A stretch of DNA of 48,108 nucleotides from Paenibacillus helianthi (GTDB lineage: Bacteria; Bacillota; Bacilli; Paenibacillales; Paenibacillaceae). This document shows, in pieces, positions 16,463 to 24,683 of this stretch. Both the position numbers and the translations under genes were made by a program. Location: NCBI RefSeq assembly GCF_001909055.1, contig NZ_LVWI01000062.1:1-48108 (forward strand), written 5' to 3'. Each line of letters begins with the position of its first letter. Position 1 is the stretch's first letter. A model generated the notes under the pieces. That model worked only from the letters and a program-made list of their open reading frames with translations, ran no database searches and was not told the DNA's origin.

Positions 16463-17758
16463 TTACTTGGCTGCATGCAGCAACGTCTCCAGCTGAGCAG
16501 TGAACTCATCGGCTGTGAGCTGCCCGCCATATAATGCTTGTGTCAGATCACGGTATTCCTGGCCTACATCTGCTGACAACAGACCGAACCACATCGCCTG
16601 TGTTTTGGCAGTCTGTTTAATATCCGCAGCATACGCTGAGAGCTCCTTATTCTGTGATTCGGACTTCACCTCGCTCTTGGCGTACCCAGGGAGACCTTTT
16701 CTGACAAATTCATCATTAAGCTTCAAAGATAAACGGATGGCAAATTCCTTCGCTTCCTCCACATTTGCGGAGCTATTGTTCACGAACAAGGAGTATGGCG
16801 CTTCAGCGTTCTGGAAGCCGATAGTTGCACTGAGGACATCCTCTGCCCCCGTTTTTGGAAACGCAATATAGCCCAGATTGTCGCCCATTGCCTTAGACAG
16901 GGAGGAGAAGTTAAAGCTTCCGTCGATCCACATCGCAGCCTTATCATTCTTGAACAGCTCTTGTGCATCCAGGTAAGCAGAGCCGAGGAAGCCTTTCTGG
17001 AAGGCATTCGAATTCACCAGGGTGGTCACCTTATTCGCCGCCTCAACGAATGGCGCATCTGTGAACTTCGCCTGTCCGTTAATCGCCTCATCGAAGGCGT
17101 TCACATCCTCACGGGCTACGAGCATATTGTAGAGCAGGTCCGCTTGCCATCTTTCTTTTCCGCCCAGTGCAATGGGAATCACACCTTTATCGTTTGCAGC
17201 TTTAATCAGCGCCTGAAGATCATCCCATGTTGCTGGAGCAGCAGCGCCAAGTTCGCTTATCAGCTTTTTATTATAGTAAAGAACAAGGGTTGTACTAATG
17301 TTAGAAGGAACCGAATAGATGTTGCCATCCTTTTCCGTCACCAGCTGGTTGTCCAGGAATTGTGCGCCCAGGCCCGTGGAATCGAGGGTATCATTAAGCG
17401 GAGCCACTGTCTTCGACTGCAGAACAGGGGTGCGGTAGGACTTGCCGGCATGCTGCTGGAATACATCCGGAAGCTCATTTGCGGCAAGCGCAACACTCAG
17501 TTTGGTTTTGTAGGTCTCATCTTGAATGTATTCATACTTCAGTTCAACGCCCATTTCCGCTGCGGTAGCCTCAGCTGCTGACTGGTACATCGGATCTGCA
17601 TCGAAAATCCACAGCGTGACAGATTTCTTACTATCCGCTGCCGCCGCTTCCTGACCCTGGGTTCCCCCATTATTGGCTTCCGCACCTCCACACGAAGTAA
17701 GCACTACACTGACGAGCGCAGCGGACGCTGCAACAACCCCAAACTTTTTACCAAACAT
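16463..17758 (-). CDS. Extracellular solute-binding lipoprotein
   Basis: A 431-residue sugar-binding protein of the CUT1 type. The signal peptide M-F-G-K-K-F-G-V-V-A-A-S-A-A-L-V-S-V ends in the lipobox L-T-S-C, so Cys23 would be lipidated and the protein held on the outside of the membrane. ATG 17756-17758 is chosen over an in-frame GTG 21 nt upstream because AAAGGTGG sits 10 nt before it. It captures the substrate and hands it to the two permeases encoded downstream. The sensor kinase and regulator behind it probably control its expression. Confidence 0.92.
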   Translation of the reverse strand: MFGKKFGVVAASAALVSVVLTSCGGAEANNGGTQGQEAAAADSKKSVTLWIFDADPMYQSAAEATAAEMGVELKYEYIQDETYKTKLSVALAANELPDVFQQHAGKSYRTPVLQSKTVAPLNDTLDSTGLGAQFLDNQLVTEKDGNIYSVPSNISTTLVLYYNKKLISELGAAAPATWDDLQALIKAANDKGVIPIALGGKERWQADLLYNMLVAREDVNAFDEAINGQAKFTDAPFVEAANKVTTLVNSNAFQKGFLGSAYLDAQELFKNDKAAMWIDGSFNFSSLSKAMGDNLGYIAFPKTGAEDVLSATIGFQNAEAPYSLFVNNSSANVEEAKEFAIRLSLKLNDEFVRKGLPGYAKSEVKSESQNKELSAYAADIKQTAKTQAMWFGLLSADVGQEYRDLTQALYGGQLTADEFTAQLETLLHAAK

Positions 17759-17956
17759 CTGATTTGGACCACCTTTCACAATTTACGGATACGAACCACA
17801 GGTACAATCTTAACAAGTACGAAGCCAGGTTCGAATGGAGATATATTGGCTTTGACAGTAAAATTTTTAGGTATGTTACGTTACTTTACATGCACTTTAC
17901 ATTTCTCCTTATCAATAACATTAGGTTTACACAATAACCGTTTTGCATCAACAAAA

Positions 17957-17979
17957 AAGCCCGGTTGAATAACCGGACT
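17957..17979 (-). terminator. Terminator of the YesM/YesN operon
   Basis: On the minus strand AGTCCGGTT...AACCGGGCT forms an 8-9 bp stem with a 4-nt loop, then TTTTTTG. It lies just past the response-regulator stop and separates it from the transporter operon. Confidence 0.8.
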
Positions 17980-17994
17980 CCTGCTGGCGATGGC

Positions 17995-18849
17995 TCAATA
18001 TTTCCCGGAATAGGTTCCTCCGTATACTTTATTCGGGGTAATTCCGTACTTCTTCTTGAAGCATTTGCTGAAGTAGAACGGATCTCTGTAGCCGACCTGA
18101 TGGGCGATCGTTGCTACCTTGGGAACTGAAGCATCCTCGGTGGCCGCCCCCTGGCGCAACAGCTCCATGGCTTTGCCCAGGCGGATATTTGTCATATACT
18201 CCACGAAAGACTCGTTGGTCTCCTTCTTGAAGACATGACTTAAGTAGCTCGGATTCACGAAGAGGGCACTCGCTGTGCTCTGAAGCGATAAGGTATCCTC
18301 GGCATAATGTGCAGTCACATACGCAGCCGCTTTATGGATCAGCCGTTTCCCGCTGCCCTGGCGTCCTCCATCCTCGGAAGTCTGGTCCGCGGCCGGCTGC
18401 CCCTCGTAACCCGCCTCTATTTTCAACCGGTTAATGTAACGTTCCTCTTCCCATTTCTCCTGCAACTGCGCACGGATGGTATTAAGCGCCTGTTCAACCG
18501 CCTCCTCATCAACGGGCTTCAGCAAATAATGATCCGCTCCGAGCGAGATTGCCTGCTGGGCATAGGTGAAGTTATCGTAGCTTGTGATGAAAATCAGCTT
18601 AGCCGCTGAGTCTAAGGCACGGACGGCCTTCACAAAATCGAGCCCGTTCATATTCGGCATTTCAATATCTGTAATAATCAGATCAATCGGCTGTTCCTCC
18701 ATGATCCTCAAGGCTTCCGAACCGTCCTCCGCCTCTGCAACCACTTCGAAACCGGCAGAAGTCCAGTCTATCAAATGGATCAGCAGCTGCCTGAAATAAT
18801 ATTCGTCATCTACGATCAGGACGCGTGCTGCCGGTGCTGTAGTTCTCAT
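17995..18849 (-). CDS. AraC-type response regulator (YesN family)
   Basis: A 284-residue regulator. The receiver domain (9-125) has V-D-D-E, phosphorylatable Asp in I-I-T-D-I-E-M-P and Lys in L-L-K-P-V. The AraC-type DNA-binding part (about 185-280) shows two helix-turn-helix units ending in the signature H-Q-V-G-Y-R-D-P-F-Y-F-S-K-C-F-K-K-K. It begins 4 bp after the sensor kinase stop. Expected to switch on the transporter operon that follows when its sugar is sensed. Confidence 0.93.
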   Translation of the reverse strand: MRTTAPAARVLIVDDEYYFRQLLIHLIDWTSAGFEVVAEAEDGSEALRIMEEQPIDLIITDIEMPNMNGLDFVKAVRALDSAAKLIFITSYDNFTYAQQAISLGADHYLLKPVDEEAVEQALNTIRAQLQEKWEEERYINRLKIEAGYEGQPAADQTSEDGGRQGSGKRLIHKAAAYVTAHYAEDTLSLQSTASALFVNPSYLSHVFKKETNESFVEYMTNIRLGKAMELLRQGAATEDASVPKVATIAHQVGYRDPFYFSKCFKKKYGITPNKVYGGTYSGKY

Positions 18850-18853
18850 TCAG

Positions 18854-20692
18854 CTATCCCCTCCCCTGCTCGTCCGCTTGCATAATCAGCGGCAACCGTA
18901 CCTTCACTTCTACTCCATGTCCCGGTTCAGACGACAGGACGATACCATAAGCTTCGCCGAATCTCAGCTGAATCCGGTCCTGGATATTCTTAAGTCCGAA
19001 GCTGTACTCCCCTTCTTCACTGGAACTTAACCAGATCTGCCGCTGTTCCTCTTCACTCATGCCTTTGCCGTTGTCACGGACTATAAAGCACAGAATACGC
19101 TCCTCTCCCGAACTTTCCATAGAGCCGGTAATCTCACATAAACCTCCGTCCGGCATCCCTCTGATTCCATGGTGAATCGCATTCTCGACCAGAGGCTGGA
19201 GCAGCATCGTGGGTACTTGGCAGGACTCGATTCCCGGTTCAAACGAAATCCGGTAATTCAGCTTTTTGAAGCGGATCTGCTGAATGTAGAGATAGCTCTC
19301 CAGATGCTTCTTCTCCTGTGCAGCCGCAATCAATTCCTGTCCGTTGCTAAGTGAAATCCGGTAGAACTCCCCAAGCGCCTTCAAGATACTGCTAATCTCC
19401 TTAGCATTCGTCATCACAGCCATCGCACGAATCGTGTCCAGTGTATTATATAGAAAATGCGGTTTGATCTGCGAATACAGCAGCCTCAGCTCCAACAGCC
19501 GCTTGGTCTTCTCTTCCGTTTCAATGGTTAGCATCAAGTCCTGAATATGCTCGACCATCTCATTAAATGTCGCACCCAGCCTGCCTATTTCATCCTGGCT
19601 GCCGGCAGATGCGCGTCTCTCGAAATTCCCGGCTCCCACCTCAACAATCACCTCACTGAGCTCGCTAAGGGGCCGGGTCAGCCGGCGCGCGAATACAACC
19701 GACAGGACCATGGCGGACAGCATGCTGATCAGCCCGAAAACGGCTATTGACAAGGCGATCTTCCAATACCCGCTCGTCAATTCCGAAGTGGGGACAAGGT
19801 GGATTACCTTCCAGCCATAGGGATCAAGCCTTTGTAAGGATACCAGATAACGCTTGTCTCCCACCCGCTCGGTCCGGCTTCCTCCCGATGCCGACTTCAC
19901 CCACCGGGCAAGCGACTGATCCTCAACGGTGCGGCTGACGAGTGCAGCTTCATATGCGGAGATCACCACTCCCTCTTGGTTGATGACCAGGGTAGGATTC
20001 TGATTATCCTGTTCATCATGGTACAGCCGGGCGAGCGTCCGTTCGTCAATATTGACATAAATATAACCGATCGGCGTCCCCTTCTCCATGCTCATAATGA
20101 CTCTGCACACACTAATCATATGCTTAGCAGTCATCCCCGACAGAAATGAAGGCTTCAGCGTATCTACCCAGACCGCACCGCCTTTTGCCGCATCAATCTT
20201 ATCTTTGGGATAGATGGCGAGACTCTGCGAAGTCACACCGGTCAGGTTGGAGGTATAGTAGAGATCGCCCCCGATCGATTCGATAATGACCGAGTCGATG
20301 TTAGGCTCTGTCTCCAGCATTGCAGCCAGCGTGTTATGTATGGACTTCAGCGCCGAGACATCCCCGTCTGCTCCGGTATCCCGGCTAAGCACATTCTGTG
20401 TATCCTGGTTAATCAGAGCAAATTTCGAGAAGTTCTGAACCGATTGGAATACGGTCTTCATAGACTGGCTTACCAGCTTCACTTCCTGCTGCGAACTGGC
20501 CGAAGTTCTATCGAGCGTCTGATTAAAGACAATTCTATGAATACTTAGAACGAATATCACCAGAGCCAGTAGAACAATAAGGATGTTACTGATTAGAATC
20601 TTCCTCCGAAGCGGCATATTCTGTCTGAACGCCAAAGATTGAACCGCCTGGAATTTCTTCAAGAGGGATTGGTGAGACAGTAGCTTCTTCAT
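18854..20692 (-). CDS. Sensor histidine kinase (YesM family)
   Basis: A 612-residue membrane kinase. One membrane segment at about 31-52, an extracellular Cache-like sensor to about 300, a second segment around 305-330, a HAMP domain, the His-kinase motif Q-I-K-P-H-F-L-Y-N-T-L-D with the phospho-acceptor His, and an ATPase domain with V-E-N-A-I-H-H-G and D-N-G-K-G-M. Partner of the YesN regulator. The start follows GGAGGGGAAT. Likely senses an extracellular sugar or sugar-bound binding protein. Confidence 0.93.
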   Translation of the reverse strand: MKKLLSHQSLLKKFQAVQSLAFRQNMPLRRKILISNILIVLLALVIFVLSIHRIVFNQTLDRTSASSQQEVKLVSQSMKTVFQSVQNFSKFALINQDTQNVLSRDTGADGDVSALKSIHNTLAAMLETEPNIDSVIIESIGGDLYYTSNLTGVTSQSLAIYPKDKIDAAKGGAVWVDTLKPSFLSGMTAKHMISVCRVIMSMEKGTPIGYIYVNIDERTLARLYHDEQDNQNPTLVINQEGVVISAYEAALVSRTVEDQSLARWVKSASGGSRTERVGDKRYLVSLQRLDPYGWKVIHLVPTSELTSGYWKIALSIAVFGLISMLSAMVLSVVFARRLTRPLSELSEVIVEVGAGNFERRASAGSQDEIGRLGATFNEMVEHIQDLMLTIETEEKTKRLLELRLLYSQIKPHFLYNTLDTIRAMAVMTNAKEISSILKALGEFYRISLSNGQELIAAAQEKKHLESYLYIQQIRFKKLNYRISFEPGIESCQVPTMLLQPLVENAIHHGIRGMPDGGLCEITGSMESSGEERILCFIVRDNGKGMSEEEQRQIWLSSSEEGEYSFGLKNIQDRIQLRFGEAYGIVLSSEPGHGVEVKVRLPLIMQADEQGRG

Positions 20693-21007
20693 ATTCCCCT
20701 CCGATGGTTGTTGAATCGTTCAGTATAATCTGCCTGCTTGTTATCCCTCACTATTATACACACCCATTCAACTCTATCGGAAGACTGCAATTTATCTCCA
20801 TAAATTTCTTTTAAATTTCAACCACCTGCTCCAGGACATAGTAATCCCCTCTCATATCAAAAAAAAGGAAAGGCTTGTTGGCTCCGGGCTGGTGCCCTTC
20901 CCCATTCAGCCGATCCTCGATCTTTTTGCGTCTTTTTCTATTTTCACACGGATTTCTCCAATCCCGGCCGCTTAATCTCCAAGTGCCTCTGTATACTCAT
21001 CTATTAC
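20693..21007. other. Gap: YesM upstream region and repeat copy
   Basis: 20693-20820 is the upstream region of the kinase gene. From 20824 it carries the first codons of an SF0329-like gene (minus-strand ATGTCCTGGAGCAGG) that immediately run into unrelated sequence, followed at 20860-20990 by the dispersed repeat described at 9183-9316. No intact gene. Confidence 0.6.
20860..20990. repeat. Dispersed repeat, second copy
   Basis: Matches 9183-9316 closely (GGAAAGGCTTGTTGGCTCC, TCTATTTTCACACGGATTTC, CTCCAAGTGCCTCTG). Here it is followed at once by the intact 102-residue gene, whereas the first copy has a 60-residue gene inserted and only a fragment of the 102-residue gene. Confidence 0.7.
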
Positions 21008-21316
21008 CTAATGAAACCCATCCTCAGGTTCACCAATATTAAACCCTAATGCTTTTGTTGCTTCTGATTTAAACCGTTCTATCCAAGAATCCCATTCACT
21101 CTTATTCATCTGTGCATAAAATGATAATCCACTCGGCTCAACGGATGCCTGAATAAAAACATCATCATCTTCCTGCCCAAACCAGTGTGGAATTCCATCT
21201 GTGTACCCTTTCCAACCAGGCATAAGCTCATATATATTAGCAACTTTATTCCATACTTCATCAGGTAGATGAGCCCATATATTCAGATTACAATGATGAG
21301 AGTGTATTCTATCCAT
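21008..21316 (-). CDS. Hypothetical 102-residue protein
   Basis: Begins M-D-R-I-H-S-H-H-C-N-L-N-I-W and is rich in Trp and acidic residues (P-G-W-K-G-Y-T-D-G-I-P-H-W-F, Q-E-D-D-D-V-F-I-Q-A-S-V-E-P-S-G). GGAGG lies 9 nt before the ATG. No signal peptide or membrane segment. Small, acidic and encoded beside a YezG immunity gene and a toxin remnant, it looks like an immunity protein, but I recognise no family. A 3' fragment of the same gene is at 9474-9580. Confidence 0.6.
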   Translation of the reverse strand: MDRIHSHHCNLNIWAHLPDEVWNKVANIYELMPGWKGYTDGIPHWFGQEDDDVFIQASVEPSGLSFYAQMNKSEWDSWIERFKSEATKALGFNIGEPEDGFH

Positions 21317-21503
21317 TTGCCTCTACCTCCATCGTGAAATGCCTGATGCCTTTATTTTTGATAAAATCAATCATTGTATAGTCACAACCTCCAATTAAAC
21401 TTCGTTCCCATCGTACCATATGTTGGAATTTCCGTCCTAACGCAAAGTATTCACTTATAGTTGCCGAAAAGATGTGCCAGCCATTCCTAGCCTAGACAAA
21501 CAG

Positions 21504-21528
21504 AAAAACCCTCTCAGTGAAGAGAGGG
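21504..21528 (-). terminator. Terminator hairpin behind SF0329 fragment
   Basis: On the minus strand CCCTCTC / GAGAGGG with a 6-nt loop, followed by TTTTTC. It lies about 25 bp after the stop of the SF0329 fragment at 21552. Confidence 0.65.
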
Positions 21529-21551
21529 CGATCATTCCCAGGCATCATCTC

Positions 21552-21718
21552 TCACAACGCCCCCCGCCTTAGCTCATAAAAATACCGCACAATCGGATGC
21601 TTTAACTCCATCTTCTCAGCCATACTCAAAATCCACTTTTTCCCAACTCTCCTGTCCACCAAAGCCAGAACATTCAACAGGATTTCACTGCTCTCCAAGC
21701 TTTCCTCTATAGGCGTCG
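21552..21718 (-). pseudogene. SF0329-family remnant, C-terminal third
   Basis: In-frame remains of the last 55 or so codons (T-P-I-E-E-S-L-E-S ... A-L-V-D-R-R-V-G-K-K ... H-P-I-V-R-Y-F-Y-E-L-R-R-G-A-L and a stop). Similarity to 22632-23201 ends sharply at about 21718, where unrelated toxin-like sequence begins, so a recombination joint lies there. Confidence 0.8.
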
Positions 21719-21720
21719 TC

Positions 21721-21986
21721 ATTTGGCAAGAACATTGGGTCTCCAGCAGGTCAACAGACCGTATTTGGACAGACAGATGTTAGAAAGTCGTTAAGAGAGA
21801 CTGCTAACTTGTTGGGGATACGAAAGAACAGGAAACTTTGGTAGATCTTTTCGAGTCTCTCCTATTACACAAGTTGGCAATGAAATTCAAATAAATGTCT
21901 ACTTTGATCGTGATGCTGCTACACATCCATCAATCTTTGGTGGAGAACCGGGATATGTTGCCAAGGTGCACAAAATCTCTTTGTGA
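21721..21986 (+). pseudogene. Decayed C-terminal end of a polymorphic toxin-like protein
   Basis: The plus strand reads G-K-N-I-G-S-P-A-G-Q-Q-T-V-F-G-Q-T-D-V-R, then K-S-L-R-E-T-A-N-L-L and soon a stop. After one frameshift it continues G-R-S-F-R-V-S-P-I-T-Q-V-G-N-E-I-Q-I-N-V and on to a stop at 21984-21986. There is no start. The Gly-rich joint followed by a small compact domain is typical of toxin C-terminal ends that are exchanged by recombination. It neighbours a YezG immunity gene on the other strand. Function unassigned. Confidence 0.5.
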
Positions 21987-21998
21987 TTATACAAAAAA

Positions 21999-22024
21999 AG
22001 TCGGCTGCACCTACACAGCCGACT
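21999..22024 (-). terminator. Terminator of the YezG-family gene
   Basis: On the minus strand AGTCGGCTG / CAGCCGACT, perfect 9-bp stem, 8-nt loop, followed by TTTTTTTG. Six bp after the stop codon. Confidence 0.9.
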
Positions 22025-22030
22025 AAGAAA

Positions 22031-22495
22031 TCACTCATTCTTATTTTTTAAATATTCATCTAAATACTCTTGGTGGAATTCATCTCTAGGTAATAATCCA
22101 AGAACCTCATATTTCCAGATAGTAAGTTGTTTAGAGGGATTGTTAATTACTTCATCATAACTATAATCAATATTAAATTTACCTGATTGCTCAAGATACA
22201 TCGTCAGATTTGTCCAAGGTTGATCAAGAGTATTTCTGAAAACCTTATTCAGTTCAACAAAATATTCTTGCAACTCCCCGTGCAACCGGTTATATATGCG
22301 TTCATCTACTCCATAAATCTCAGGGATCTCATGACTATATATTAGTTCTTTTTTTGTAGCAGATTCGAAGTAAAAATAGATAATACTCGAACCTGGCAAT
22401 ACTTCTGCATAGAGATAAATTTTATCCCACTGATCAGGAATTATTCCTACTAATTTCTTACCTATAAGTTGATACAATTCTTCCATTTTTTTCAT
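22031..22495 (-). CDS. YezG-family (DUF600) immunity protein
   Basis: A 154-residue protein whose layout follows YezG: an N-terminal helix, then I-I-P-D-Q-W-D-K-I-Y-L-Y-A-E-V, the S-I-I-Y-F-Y-F-E strand, H-E-I-P-E-I-Y-G-V-D, W-T-N-L-T-M-Y-L-E, K-F-N-I-D-Y-S-Y-D-E and a late I-W-K-Y-E motif. YezG neutralises the LXG toxin YeeF in B. subtilis. GGAGG precedes the first ATG by 11 nt. No toxin gene is adjacent, only a decayed toxin-like tail, so it is an orphan immunity gene that may protect against neighbours. Confidence 0.82.
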   Translation of the reverse strand: MKKMEELYQLIGKKLVGIIPDQWDKIYLYAEVLPGSSIIYFYFESATKKELIYSHEIPEIYGVDERIYNRLHGELQEYFVELNKVFRNTLDQPWTNLTMYLEQSGKFNIDYSYDEVINNPSKQLTIWKYEVLGLLPRDEFHQEYLDEYLKNKNE

Positions 22496-22631
22496 ATATG
22501 TGTCAACCTCCGACTTTATTATATATTGTTACCAAAACAGGTTTGCGATTGTCAATGGTATATTTCACATTAAATTATGCCGGGCGCCCCCTTGCCCATC
22601 TATGATCATTTGCGGGTAAAAATTGTTTGCT

Positions 22632-23201
22632 TCACAATGTATCACGCCGTAGCTCATAAAAATACCGCACAACCGGATGCTTCAACTCCATCTTCTCTAC
22701 CATACTCAAAATCCGCTTTTTTCCAACTCTCCGGTCCACCAAAGCCAGAATATTCAATACCATATCGTTGCTCTCTAAGCTCTCCTCTATAGGCGTCGTT
22801 AAGAACTGATTAGCCACCACGATAAAATTCGATTTAACGAGTGCAGCCTGTGCTGACATTAGCTCTTTGGCATGTTCTGTACTTTTTCTGCTTCTGGCCA
22901 TTACGATTAGGCGATCCTCCGGCACTGGCCCCTTGGTGGCTTGTCTAACCGCTTCAATGTCGCTATTTGCGATAGGAATTTGGATATCCGGGTCATTTTT
23001 AATCTCCAGTTCTGTTTGATACCATCTGATAGTGTTCGTCTTATCACTCATGTTGAGTACGTTCTTTTTATCTACCGAGATATAGCAAATCCCTGATTTA
23101 TCAGGCAGATAACGGTAACCGGGCGCGCGGTATTCTACCCTTCTATGTAGCGCCGGGCTAAGAAAGCCCTCCAGTTGTTGCTTCAATTTGCTCCAGGACA
23201 T
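22632..23201 (-). CDS. SF0329-family protein (intact copy)
   Basis: A 189-residue protein. The N-terminus M-S-W-S-K-L-K-Q-Q-L-E-G-F-L-S-P-A-L and the motif V-E-Y-R-A-P-G-Y-R-Y lead into a beta part (G-I-C-Y-I-S-V-D), then a helical second half ending D-R-R-V-G-K-K-R ... H-P-V-V-R-Y-F-Y-E-L-R. This fits the SF0329 family of unknown function. ATG follows GGGGGATCAC. Three broken copies exist in this window (8526-9091, 12822-12978, 21552-21718), plus a start fragment at 20824. Such repeated copying is typical of immunity or contact-dependent competition loci. Confidence 0.8.
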   Translation of the reverse strand: MSWSKLKQQLEGFLSPALHRRVEYRAPGYRYLPDKSGICYISVDKKNVLNMSDKTNTIRWYQTELEIKNDPDIQIPIANSDIEAVRQATKGPVPEDRLIVMARSRKSTEHAKELMSAQAALVKSNFIVVANQFLTTPIEESLESNDMVLNILALVDRRVGKKRILSMVEKMELKHPVVRYFYELRRDTL

Positions 23202-23219
23202 GTGATCCCCCTCCCATAT

Positions 23220-23345
23220 AAAAAATGAGGAACGGCTTGCTGGCTCCGGGCTTGTCCCTTCCCCATCATCCGATCCTCACACTTTTTTACGTCTATTCTA
23301 TTTCCCGCTCGAAATTCAATAATTCTGGCGGCCTAATCCCCAAGC
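23220..23345. repeat. Dispersed repeat, diverged copy
   Basis: GAGGAACGGCTTGCTGGCTCCGG... through CCTAATCCCCAAGC resembles the copies at 9183 and 20860 but with many changes. It is the upstream region of the intact SF0329 gene and runs into the 3' end of the dihydrouridine synthase gene. Confidence 0.55.
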
Positions 23346-24322
23346 TCCCCCGCCCCGTCCTGCTCCTTGCTCCCAAACTCATCCAGCAGCGCACGCACTT
23401 CACTTGTGGACTTGGTGTTCATTAAGCTATTTCTTAACTCACTTGCCCCGCGAAATCCGCGGACATAGATTTTGAAGAATCGTTGAAGCGGGCTGAACGA
23501 ACGTGGTGCTTGTCCTGCGTATTGATCATAGAGATCCAGATGCAGCCGCAGCAGATCAAGCAATTCCTCACTACTGTGCTCCTTCGGCTCGTGTTCGAAC
23601 GCAAACGGATTATGAAAAATACCGCGCCCAATCATAATCCCATCCACACCGTACTCTTCAGCGAGCCTCAGGCCGGTCTGACGGTCAGGGATATCCCCGT
23701 TAATGGTCAGCAGTGTATGGGGTGCCACCTCATCACGAAGTTTCTTAATCTCCGGAATCAGCTCCCAGTGGGCATCTACTTTGCTCATTTCCTCTCTGGT
23801 GCGCAGATGAATGGACAGATTCACAATATCTTGCTGCAAAATATGGGTTAACCAGCCGCGCCATTCGTCGATGTCACTAAATCCGAGCCTTGTTTTGACA
23901 CTGACGGGCAGTCCCCCGGCCTTTGCGGCCTGGATGATCTCTGCTGCGAGTTCGGGACGGCAGATCAGGCCGCTTCCCTTCCCGTTCTCTGCTACATTCG
24001 CTACAGGACAGCCCATATTAAGATCAATGCCTTTGAAACCTTCCTCGGCCATCCCGATGCTCATCTGCCGGAAGTATTCCGGCTTATCTCCCCAGATATG
24101 CGCTACAATGGGCTGTTCATCCTCTGTAAATGTCAGACGCCCGCGCACAGCATGGTGCCCCTCCGGGTGACAATAGCTCTCTGAATTCGCAAACTCCGTA
24201 AAAAACACATCCGGTCTAGCAGCAATACTTACGACATGGCGAAACACAACATCCGTCACATCTTCCATGGGCGCCAGTATGAAAAAAGGCCGTGGTAAAT
24301 CACGCCAAAAATTATTCGTCAT
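23333..24322 (-). CDS. tRNA-dihydrouridine synthase
   Basis: A 329-residue flavoenzyme that reduces uridine to dihydrouridine in the tRNA D-loop using FMN. Seen: the N-terminal A-P-M-E-D-V-T-D, L-N-M-G-C-P with the probable catalytic Cys, V-S-V-K-T-R-L-G, N-G-D-I and G-V-D-G-I-M-I-G-R-G-I-F-H-N-P at the phosphate site of the TIM barrel. AGAGAGG is upstream of the ATG. The region after G-C-P is unusual (V-A-N-V-A-E-N-G-K-G-S-G-L-I-C). Ordinary housekeeping gene. Confidence 0.9.
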   Translation of the reverse strand: MTNNFWRDLPRPFFILAPMEDVTDVVFRHVVSIAARPDVFFTEFANSESYCHPEGHHAVRGRLTFTEDEQPIVAHIWGDKPEYFRQMSIGMAEEGFKGIDLNMGCPVANVAENGKGSGLICRPELAAEIIQAAKAGGLPVSVKTRLGFSDIDEWRGWLTHILQQDIVNLSIHLRTREEMSKVDAHWELIPEIKKLRDEVAPHTLLTINGDIPDRQTGLRLAEEYGVDGIMIGRGIFHNPFAFEHEPKEHSSEELLDLLRLHLDLYDQYAGQAPRSFSPLQRFFKIYVRGFRGASELRNSLMNTKSTSEVRALLDEFGSKEQDGAGELGD

Positions 24323-24550
24323 ATCATTAACCTCTCTATACGTACCAGGACACTCTTGATCCCGAAATAGTAAACGAACCTGTTCATGACAAAGTATATC
24401 ATAACCCCGGTAGAAGCATACTCACCCAATAAGTGTGCATCTTTTGAATTTGCAATTGTATAGTTATTTTCCGGGTTCACACATGGTAAAATAAAGAAGA
24501 ATTTACTGTTGGGTGAATTCAACCTCGAGCGATAAAGAAGGAGAAAACAC
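24323..24550. other. Upstream region of the MFS efflux operon
   Basis: Divergent region between the dihydrouridine synthase gene and the leader peptide ORF. It must contain the promoter for the attenuated transcript; TAAAAT at 24487-24492 could be a -10 box, but no good -35 was found. Confidence 0.35.
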
Positions 24551-24589
24551 ATGAAAATATGCAGTGGCACCGCTCCGTGCAAGGTCTGA
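24551..24589 (+). CDS. 12-residue leader peptide of the efflux gene
   Basis: M-K-I-C-S-G-T-A-P-C-K-V and a TGA stop. ATG follows AAGGAG with 7-nt spacing, an excellent site. The second half of the ORF is the left arm of a 12-bp stem and of a competing longer stem. This is the arrangement of leader peptides that control antibiotic-resistance genes through ribosome stalling. Peptide and structure are seen directly; drug response is inferred. Confidence 0.7.
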   Translation: MKICSGTAPCKV

Positions 24590-24676
24590 ACCGGACGAAA
24601 CTGCACGGAGCGGATAGAGTTCGTCCGTTCGGCTTTGCACTTTCATTGATTCGTTAAGAATTCATTGAAAGAGGAG
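24570..24676 (+). promoter_or_regulatory. Ribosome-mediated attenuator (three competing hairpins)
   Basis: Stem 1: CCGCTCCGTGCA (24570-24581) with TGCACGGAGCGG (24602-24613), perfect 12 bp. Stem 2: 24577-24599 with 24620-24640 (GTGCAA/TTGCAC, GAAC/GTTC, GGACGAA/TTCGTCC). Stem 3: CTTTCATTGATTC (24640-24652) with 24658-24671, which ends at the first bases of the efflux gene's ribosome binding site (GAGGAG, 24671-24676). Stems 1 and 2 exclude each other because both use 24577-24581. A ribosome stalled on the leader ORF would open stem 1 and alter the rest. Confidence 0.7.
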
Positions 24677-24683
24677 CAGAGTC

